64,000 nt of DNA from the NCBI GenBank assembly GCA_030704615.1, contig CM060731.1, positions 58,816,756 to 58,880,755 of the forward strand, in the 5' to 3' direction. The notes under the pieces were generated by a model. That model was given only the letters and a program-made list of their open reading frames with translations. It was not told where the DNA came from and searched no databases. The translations under genes were made by a program, and so were the position numbers. This document shows, one piece after another, positions 56,580 to 64,000 of the stretch; within the stretch, counting starts at the first letter, position 1, and each line of letters starts with the position of its first letter. The DNA comes from Takakia lepidozioides (Eukaryota; Streptophyta; Takakiopsida; Takakiales; Takakiaceae).

Positions 56580-58060
56580 TTAGCAGACACCTCTCATACA
56601 ATGAACGTAGCCAATAAATACACCCGGGTCGTCGCAGTTGGTGCATAGCCCCTCATTCATCTCTCTCAAGACCTCCATGGCTTTGGCCTTCCTACCTTCT
56701 TTGCAATAGAGCTGGAACAGTGTGTTGTAGACATCGGGGTGGGAGACACCCCTGCATCCTTAATGTGACGGTAGAGCTTCACAGCTTTCTATAAATCTCC
56801 CAATTTTCCACACAAATTCAACGTCACGCGTGACCTAGCCTTCATGATAGTGGTATACATAACAATATTTGGCTGAAAGCCTGCTCCTTTGTATTGCTGA
56901 AAGAGGGTCTCTACCTCCTCCATTAAACCCAGTTTGCTGCATGCTGCCATCATGGCTGTGCAGTCCTCCAGTTGCAGCTTTAGCTCTCGGCTCTTCAATA
57001 GTAACTGCACAAACATTTTTGCTCTTGCACAACTGGCAATGCTTATCAACTTTGCATATCCGTGTGTATCATCGGCACTACCTTCTGCCCCCAAATGTAG
57101 CAGCTCCATGGCCTCTTTACAAATCCACAGTTGGCGTACACACGCCCAAGTGCTCGAGAAGATCTCGCAGACAATGCCCCATGAGTGGCTCGCAGTTGAG
57201 CAGCCACTTCTAATTCTCTGTTTTCTACAGCAACTTGAATCATTACAAAAACTAGCATCTCATCATGGGCACCAAAGGTAAGGTTGCTGCTGGACCCAAG
57301 TGAGCTTCTCTGTGAAGACCCCCCCAGTTTTCAAAGACCTCCGAAACACTGTAATCTGAAGGTAAATTCTGAATGTGATCCACCAATTCCGCAATTGATC
57401 GCATACTATTGCTGGATGGAGCTGATGGAAAGACATTATTGAGAGTCCGGGGAAAAGTGTTTGGACGGGACGGGAGAGGCAGGAATCGCCGTAGTTTGTG
57501 AGGCATAGGGATGGGCAAAGCTCGACTCCTCTCTTTGTTTTTCCGCTGCTCTGCATCTGTTAGCTCCAAAGAGAGATTTTTGAGCAGTAAAGGATCTGGA
57601 TTTGCTTCGATCTGAACCCCTCCATCGATGTTTCTGGACGGGCCAGCTCCCACTCTATTCAATAACTCTTCTAGGCTTGGAGACGAGGAAGAACTTTCAT
57701 CCTCTAGACGAGGTGAAGACTCCAAGCCAAATGAACTTTGTAAATCTCCTTTGAGTCACACCTCTCTTTGAAAGACTGGGCTTCGATCCACCCGGTTCTT
57801 CCCTTCTTCGTACTTGGGTAGTTCTGGATCCCCGAGAATAAAATGCACTCACACCCCCCCCAATCTCTCTTTCTTTGCAGAATGAGGACATTATCACTAG
57901 AGACCTGGGATTGTTTTGGGGAAACTTCATACGTGTCCCCCTTTTTCCTCAACGATGGATTCCTTGCACCGCAGTTGAGCGGCACGAACCCATGGCCACG
58001 CGATTCAACTCCGAACCCTTTTCCCTCCAGAACCCTTAATCGCAACCTGCAGGTAATCAT
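56580..58060 (-). pseudogene. P-class PPR protein, several frame shifts
   Basis: The likely start, MITCRLRLRVLEGKGF, is at 58060. The N-terminal part ends near 57.73 kb and continues after a shift as DESSSSSPSLEELLNRVGAG, with an RNKERSRALP-type region. A second shift lies near LTWVQQQP (~57.29 kb). Then come NRELEVAAQLRATHGALSAR and RALGRVYANCGFV, then another frame with HGYAKLISIASCARAKMFVQ, DCTAMMAACSKLGLMEEVET and GFQPNIVMYTTIMKA. After ~56.79 kb: VKLYRHIKDAG, PDVYNTLFQLYCKEGRKAKA. These are canonical 35-residue P-type pentatricopeptide units of an organelle RNA-binding protein. Four or more frame breaks make it a pseudogene, unless assembly indels are responsible. Confidence 0.75.
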
Positions 58061-59435
58061 GCTTCTTGGGAGTGACGAGCTGTCAGCCTCGTCACTCAGA
58101 TGGAGGAGACTGCGGTTACCCCAATTCAGCATCAACGTTTTGTGGGCCGAACTCCTGGATGAGCGGACGGAGACTTCGAAAATCCCAAGCCCGTGAATGT
58201 AAACGCTCAAGTCCGGATTGCAGGAGATGGAGGTGCATGTTCTTGAGACACAATTCTCCTTCCTTGAACGTTGTTCAACTGAAGCTTCAAAGACTTCAGT
58301 TTGTTTTGCAAGCCCTTCCCATTTGCAGGCTCTGTCATCGCACAAGAACAGCGCTTATCAGCTATCAGCGACAGTTTCCACACGAACTCAAGATCAGGGC
58401 CAGATCGCAACTTGCAAACCCCAATCACCCGCAGACATCGTACCAGATTGCAGATGATACAGTCTGACCTGGATAAATGTTAACAGTCGGGAGTAGAAAA
58501 AAAATAACATTTAGACAAGATTAACACATTAACAGTTTATGAAGTGTGATTCCCAACCACCAGGGTCAAATACCCGGTGCTTCATCACCTACCATTTAAC
58601 TCACAGACACTAATTTAGCTACATGAAACTCATAATGCAATATCTGTGCACAATTTCTGAGTAAGAGTGAAGGTAGTTGCCAGTAACAAAACCCTCCTTT
58701 ATCCTCTTCTGTGACACACACATCCACTCAGCAAATCCAAAGGTTGATAGAAAAGATCTTATGCAATTTTAATCAAACCAAAGTTTTCATCGATATGGAT
58801 TTGAGCCTTCTGATCCCTCTTTGAACTATTTTACTCCCCCCTCAGGCGTCCACAACAACCGCTCTCCACTCAAGTCTTCTACAGAATATGGAGTGAATAA
58901 TGCTTTGTAATAGGGCACATAAAAGGTTATTAACTATACCTCGTGTAGGTCCCTACAGACCACCCCATTGCTCATAGACACTGCTGATAAAACTCACAGT
59001 GGAAACCTTGCCTTTCGTTCCAGCAACATGCACCACCTATGCCCATTTACACATCCATATTAGCATGCATGCATATGCAAATTGTCATACAATCACCAAG
59101 ATACCATCAACATTGGAGTAAGTACTATTGGACACATAGGCTTCTGAAGACAATTTACTCAATTAACAGTTTCCCATGAATGCCTATGCAGGATCTTGAG
59201 GGTATGGTCCCTTGAAATACTGAGCCATCCACATCAACTATGGGGATTACACCCACCAGGTGAGACTCCATCTGAGAGTAACAAAGCCCTTGCAGTGTTG
59301 ATTAAAGAACTGGTACAGACCAGAAAGAATTTTATCGATCCACTCAAGGCACGGCTGGGCTTGATCCAGCACAAATAACATACACAGAGAGAAAAGGAGG
59401 GCATAGGGAGAGGGAGGGCAACCCGATAGTTTATT
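58061..59435. other. Intergenic, nothing recognised
   Basis: 5' flank of the decayed PPR gene; AT-rich, no gene supported. Confidence 0.45.
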
Positions 59436-60035
59436 TGTACTCGTAAGACTTTGTTTGCCGTAGCCTTGTGGCCATAGACCCTGCCCCCAGTTTGGTCAGA
59501 AACATGGGGAATAGGCACTACCTTTGTGAGGGGCTCACTCCTGTATAGTGTGACTTGCCTTGATATAAACAATTAGTTCGGGCTTTCCATGTTTCCTCTA
59601 GAGAGCCCTTCAGACGAGCACCAATCTGCTGTGTGTGAGCAGCCTAACAGTTAGACCCCAACCGGGCCAGGGAGATTTTGAAAGTTGGTGAACAGAGGGG
59701 CAGGAACCATGGTCTTGATGTTCCTGAAGAGGGTCATCACTGATGAGAATACCCCGGACAAAATATCAGAAAATAGATATTGTCTTCAGGTTACCAGCAC
59801 ATCAGGCAATTACAATCCCCTTTTCCTCTCTGCACTGTTTATTGTTCAAAAGTAGGCTCCCTGTCCTGAGTTCAAATTTCAGTCTAGTGCCAAGGGTAAG
59901 TAGGCCCTTCAGATCATCCTTAAGGTCCTCGGCCATGTTACCGACTGGAAACAAGACCGAGGAACTTTTATGCCTAACTTTACTTAACGTCATCGAACCT
60001 CATTTTCATGGGACAGTCTTTGGGCAACCAGATAG
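59436..60035 (-). mobile_element. LINE fragment, 5'-truncated, diverged
   Basis: Starts at TTGTACTCGTAAGACTTTGT with the conserved 3' block. Minus-strand coding phrases LGTRLKFELRTGSLLLNNKQ and LSHENEVR match the LINE at 41.5-42.1 kb. Diverged and frame-shifted; the match stops at about 60035. Confidence 0.8.
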
Positions 60036-61568
60036 TGTGAGAGTGGATCATCAAGCCATGCAAAGAGCCGGTGCATTCTTTGAAGATCAAAGCCAGCATT
60101 TGATTCTGTGCCTGCCCCTTGTGGCACGCCCCGTCTCTCGTAATTTTGAAGCTTATACAAATACCTCAAAAACTGTGCCCACTCCAGCCCTCCCACCTTC
60201 CCGCCGACTTCCCCCATAAACCGCACACTCGTTACGAATGAAGCCAGAAAGAAGATGAGAAATGTTGATTTCGGACAGAGAGGGAAAGAAAGAATAATTA
60301 AAGAAACATTTACAGAGAGGAGGACGACTGATGAGCGTATAGGTGGGCCTACCGTCTGTCTAGTCGATACACTTGAAAATGCTCTCGAGTCCACTAGCTC
60401 CTTGGCCTGTCTTCCAGCTGGATACACTTCGCCAACACCCTTTTCCTCAGTTCCATTGATTTCAACGATTCATAAAGACCTGAGCAGGGAGCAGCGATGC
60501 GGTGTACTATCACACCCGTACATCCATAACTCGAGGTCGGTTTATCTGTTCGCAACATTCGACTTGTTGGAATTGTCTTAGTGTTAAATGTCCTCCATGT
60601 GTGCCTCACTTCTGGCTCTTCACACATCTGCATCTAGTAGGGTTGCTTGCAATCACACCTCCTTGCAATGTGTCCTTGTGGGCTTGGATAGATCCATACA
60701 ATTTGTGGAGGTACTGCCCTTAGATCTCTCAGGAGTTGTCACAACAGTTTCTTGTTGCCTTTGACCAAAAGAACCTACTTGAATTGCATCCTGCACTAAG
60801 CTTAGCAAGAAAGCTTAGCACTAAGCTGCATAGACATCTTAGTGCTATCCTTGGATTGACCCTTTCAAAGCAGTGTATCCTTCTAAAATTCACTTGCTAA
60901 AAGAGGCTACTGGGGCACTGTGTTGTAGTTACAGCACTTCTTTCTGTTTGCATGGTTTAGTATTAGATTTTGTGGGAGAGATGACACACATCCATCTATG
61001 TTCCCCGGCGTGTTGATTGCTATTTGCTCATGCAGGTGGACAGCATGGAAGTGAAGAAGGGGTCCAAATCTGTAGAAATGAGGGTCATTTGGATTTGGAG
61101 TCTGGAAACTGAATGCAGCCTTTCCCAGACAATTCTGGGGAGCACCCAATATTGACTGCTGTCAGAGTATTCCATGAAAAGCAGGGGTTAAGATTGGAAC
61201 CAAATGTGGTGAAAGTCATCCTCAATACCTGCAGTTGAGCGCACTCAGAAGGCCTGTGATTACGGTTTTGACTTTCCAGCAAGTCATTGTAAACATCTCC
61301 ACACTTCACAGGGATGCAAAGACTAGAGTGTGTGTGGGTCACTCAGTATGGCCCATGCTGCTGCTTTAGTAAGAATTGAACAAACTCTGAAGAACACCGT
61401 GCTAGAGACTTCCAAATTAATACACAAATCTTTTCCAGGACAGCTTAACCCAGCCTTCACAGATGCTCTTGAATAGAGTGAATGCTATGTGCAGGCATGA
61501 AAGCGAGCCTGTAATGTTGAGAATTGTTCAAACAATTTTACCCAAGAAGGAGGGAGGAAACTGGCAGT
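60036..61568. other. 3' flank of the small membrane-protein gene, no gene called
   Basis: The minus-strand frame 60427-60036 (FVTSVRFMGEVGGKVGGLEW) runs into the LINE and has no known family. Confidence 0.35.
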
Positions 61569-62153
61569 TCACACCTTCAACGACGTTTCCTGCTGCATCT
61601 CAGGTAAATTGGGAGGAGGGGTTTTAAGCTGATGCTGTTGCAAAGGCAAAACTGATTCCTGGCTCTCTCTTACCACCTGGCTGGTTGCATCCTCTTGCAC
61701 CATCTTCACAAGCTCTCGCTGCAAACGCATCAACTCGTCCTCAGCCTTCCGGAGTTTCCTCCACGTCCATCCTCCATAAATTCCCAATCCTCCTGCACTT
61801 TACACCTCTTCCTCATAGTATGAACCCATTGCATACATGAAACCCCCGTCCTTGAAGAATTTGTGACTAAAAAACAGGTTAATAGATGATCAAACGTCAG
61901 AAGAGGATGTAGGTCTTGGTGTGTTTCTCACTAAGCATTAAACGAAAAAGAGCGTCAAACACAGAGAGACAGAGAGAGCGAGAGACTCACCATATACGAC
62001 GATGTAGGAGGCCCACACATACGGATATGCGTGCATATGATCTACCGTTCTTTGCCATTGCTGCTTACAAGCATCCACGAAACCAATCTGCCGATTTGGC
62101 TCCTCGAAACCGGTAGATGGCTGGCCCTCCCTCTTCTCCTCTTCCGTAGCCAT
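61569..62153 (-). CDS. Small plant-conserved membrane protein, unknown function
   Basis: Two exons, 62153-61991 and 61792-61569, joined in frame (128 residues). The GT border follows TATATG and the acceptor is TGCAG. The start at MATEEEK is preferred over an in-frame Met 11 codons upstream because the acidic start is typical. One predicted membrane segment spans residues ~43-62 (YPYVWASYIVVYGGLGIYGG). WRKLRKAEDELMRLQRELVK follows, a basic stop-transfer stretch and amphipathic helix, then a Gln/Pro-rich tail. The YPYVWxSYIVVYGG...WRKLR arrangement recalls a short uncharacterised protein family common in plants, from memory. No catalytic motif is visible. Membrane and topology are not determined. 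Confidence 0.8.
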
Positions 62154-62885
62154 TTTCACCAATAATCCCTTGCGAAACAGTCTCACGTCGGTGTATTTGG
62201 GATTCTTTCAGGGGCTCTAGCTGGATTACGGGAAGAGGGATGCATCGACTTACAACGGAAGGCTGAGAAAGAGAGCATCTAATATCTCTGTCTAGCACAC
62301 GGCCATTTAACTAGGGTTTTCTGAGGGTTCATGGTGTGGAAACAAAAGCAGAGTATACTTGCATCTTCTCCTGGTTTTTCTTGGTGTTCAAGTTGTGATG
62401 GTTGGTTCTTGAGTTGCCATGAATCGGAGGTGCCAGCCGCACCAGCAACGACACCCAGACCCCAGCTCAGGATTGCGCTGCTTAGCTCCTTGCCTGCCCA
62501 CAACCTTGTGCCCCATCCATGCATGCGGAAGTAGAGAGAGCATTGGTTTACAAAGCGGCAAGGTAGTCGTGTAAAAGGTGCCCCTAACAGCTCTCTCTGA
62601 TAGCTGTAGCTCAGATTTAAATGTCATTCACACTACCTCTCAAATACCCAGCCGCTAGACAACCTAAACAGGACGATACTTCCTCAGATCACCCTTGCCA
62701 ATCTATTTCGTCTCCTGATAAAGGTCAAAGTAGCCACAATTGAGATTTCTCCCCGCAACAGATTGATTGACTGATGCTCGGAAGGCAGCGAGAAACTCGA
62801 TTAGAACAACAAAATTCACATTGTAAACCAAGGACACATCCACTAGAAACACCTGATCAGTTTAAGTGACCATCGTCCCATCCTT
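62154..62885. other. Intergenic with a patch shared with bL17 intron 1
   Basis: CACCCAGACCCCAGCTCAGG and the next ~60 bp (62454-62525) resemble 22344-22425, mostly inside bL17 intron 1. A dispersed repeat is the simplest reading. Confidence 0.45.
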
Positions 62886-63919
62886 ATGGACGCCCTTGCA
62901 CATGTCGACAGTGGCATTTTACCCTTCCAGCAACATCTCCGCTCTGCACGAGATCTTCTTCCGGCACCAGCAGCACGAGCATGTCTACCACCATTTGAGC
63001 AGTTGGTTGCTCAAGGCCTCGACCATCTTCAAGAGTCCATTTCCAAGCGCGTGCACTGTCATTCCTTTTACGGCATGCTCTCAAGTGCTTCTTTTGAGTT
63101 ACATCAGGCCAACTTCTATCATGTGCAGGACCCGGAGCAGGGGGCATCGTTGGCAGCACGACCCACTATCGCACATTTTCGCCTCTCATCCCCTATTTTC
63201 ACTATTGCGCTCCGCCTTCGACTCGGTTTGCCTCATCCTTCGGTATTGGGCCTTCAGCGTTGCGTTTGTCATCAGCCCATCGATGACCTTACTATCCATC
63301 TCCTCCGCAGTCCATGTGGTGGTGAGCGCATTGCGTCTCATGATATGGTTCGCGATGCGGTGGCATCTATTGGGCAAGGTATCATGTACTGCGTGAGCAA
63401 CCACATCTACGACCCACACTCACGTCCCACTCTACACGCCGCCGTATTGACATCGTCCTATCTAGAGATGGTTTGCGTACCCTAGCGGATGTCGTTCTTG
63501 CCGACCCCACTCGAGCGGATCTGCTATCTTGCGCAGTTACCACACCAGGCACGGCAACCACTATAGCAGCTCAAGACAAGAAGCGCGACTACAACGATCG
63601 TCATCCCACCGACAGATTTCTTCCGCTGGCGGTCGAGATATTTGGCTCATTGCACCAGCACTTCGACGATTTCCTGCGGACATATGCACATCATACAGCC
63701 AAGAGCGGGTCCACCGGCATCCCGCATGCCTCCGTCCTTGTCGCCTACTATCGACAGCGTGTTTTAGTTGTTTTGCAGAGAGCACAAGACATATCTATTT
63801 TGCATCGGGCTGACGTGGCTAGCTCCGCGTCATCTCATCTTCCGCCTATGCCTGACACTTTCTCTATCTCCTTGCCTAATCTCCTCCAGGCTATTGGCTG
63901 GGAGGATCACTCTGCTTGA
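62886..63919 (+). mobile_element. C-terminal region of a retroelement polyprotein, one frame shift
   Basis: Plus-strand frame 62886-63485 contains HLLRSPCGGERIASHDMVRD. The homology then continues one frame over as RIDIVLSRDGLRTLADVVLA, DPTRADLL, then PLAVEIFGSLHQHFDDFL and ASVLVAYYRQRVLVVLQRAQ, to the stop at 63919. The pattern (HLLRCPCGGER..., IDIV, ADPTR, YYRQR with a run of similar residues) is familiar from C-terminal regions of plant non-LTR reverse-transcriptase-like proteins. That assignment is from memory. The reverse transcriptase itself is not in the window, so the copy is 5'-truncated at about 62.87 kb. Codon use is more GC-rich than the flanks. Confidence 0.65.
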
Positions 63920-64000
63920 GTAGCTTACTATAGCTTTTGTTTTCTTCTCTAGTTGAGTAGCTTACTATAGCTACTCAAGCTTTTGTTTTCTTCTCTTGTT
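63918..64000 (+). repeat. 3' tail repeat of the terminal retroelement
   Basis: GAGTAGCTTACTATAGC, followed by TTTTGTTTTCTTCTCT, occurs twice (63918 and 63955). The second copy contains the palindrome GAGTAGCTTACTATAGCTAC TC. It begins at the stop codon and runs to the window edge. Confidence 0.7.

Noticed and set aside
60036-60427. Minus-strand 130-codon frame with hydrophobic stretch
   Set aside because: Runs directly into LINE sequence, has no splice borders and matches no family.
1-64000. CRISPR arrays, operons, riboswitches, prophage, insertion sequences
   Set aside because: The window is eukaryotic; no regularly spaced short repeats with unique spacers and no bacterial-type gene order are seen.

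Overview
The window is nuclear DNA of a land plant. The protein-coding genes are split by GT-AG introns, and they include two families that expand in plants (PPR-DYW RNA-editing factors and NPH3/BTB proteins). LINE, SINE, Ty3/gypsy and DNA-transposon remnants lie between and inside genes. Near-identical PPR-DYW copies in one locus suggest a seedless plant, most likely a fern or other early-diverging lineage. That placement is inference; the sequence alone does not name the species. One 500-bp run of N (26178-26677) is an assembly gap.

Layout, left to right. 0-9.5 kb: a PPR-DYW locus with one intact gene (7326-9542, +), one decayed inverted paralogue (2488-5182, -), and three short upstream exons carrying a half motif like the OSB 'PDF' motif. 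10.95-11.76 kb: an intact plastid type-II peroxiredoxin. 15.7-19.1 kb (+): a five-exon CW zinc finger + methyl-CpG-binding-domain (MBD) protein with an N-terminal 29-residue repeat array and a SUMO-interaction-like motif. 20.6-22.6 kb (-): a six-exon bL17 (mitochondrial type) ribosomal protein. 25.6-32 kb: a mosaic of a MITE, a PPR fragment, the gap, a Ty3/gypsy remnant, a ~2 kb DNA element with long GC-rich inverted arms, and LINE scraps. 32.6-35.6 kb (+): six-exon TFIIF beta. 36.5-37.8 kb (-): a decayed F-box/kelch gene. 39.9-48.9 kb (-): a seven-exon NPH3/RPT2-like gene with an unusual 249-residue N-terminal repeat extension, a tandem array of duplicated splice sites in intron 1, and two LINE copies in intron 4, one of them nested with a 16-bp target-site duplication. 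51.8-54.9 kb: SINE copies and two local satellite-like repeats. 56.6-58.1 kb (-): a decayed P-class PPR gene. 59.4-60.0 kb: a LINE scrap. 61.6-62.2 kb (-): a two-exon small membrane protein. 62.9-64.0 kb (+): the C-terminal end of a retroelement protein and its 3' tail.

The genes are housekeeping and regulatory genes (transcription initiation, mitochondrial translation, chromatin, phototropin-type signalling, organelle RNA editing, plastid redox). They do not form a pathway or cluster. I assembled the exon models by hand: every junction proposed for the MBD, bL17, TFIIF beta, NPH3 and small membrane protein genes uses GT-AG borders and keeps frame. No transcript evidence was available.

The best candidates for something undescribed are: (1) the OSB-like PDF half-motif exon that splices in frame onto PPR-DYW proteins; (2) the tandemly copied 3' splice site with 13-nt pseudo-microexons in the NPH3 gene; (3) the repeat-extended N-termini of the MBD and NPH3 proteins; (4) a 91-bp, strongly structured insertion flanked by a perfect 19-bp direct repeat at 13.1 kb.
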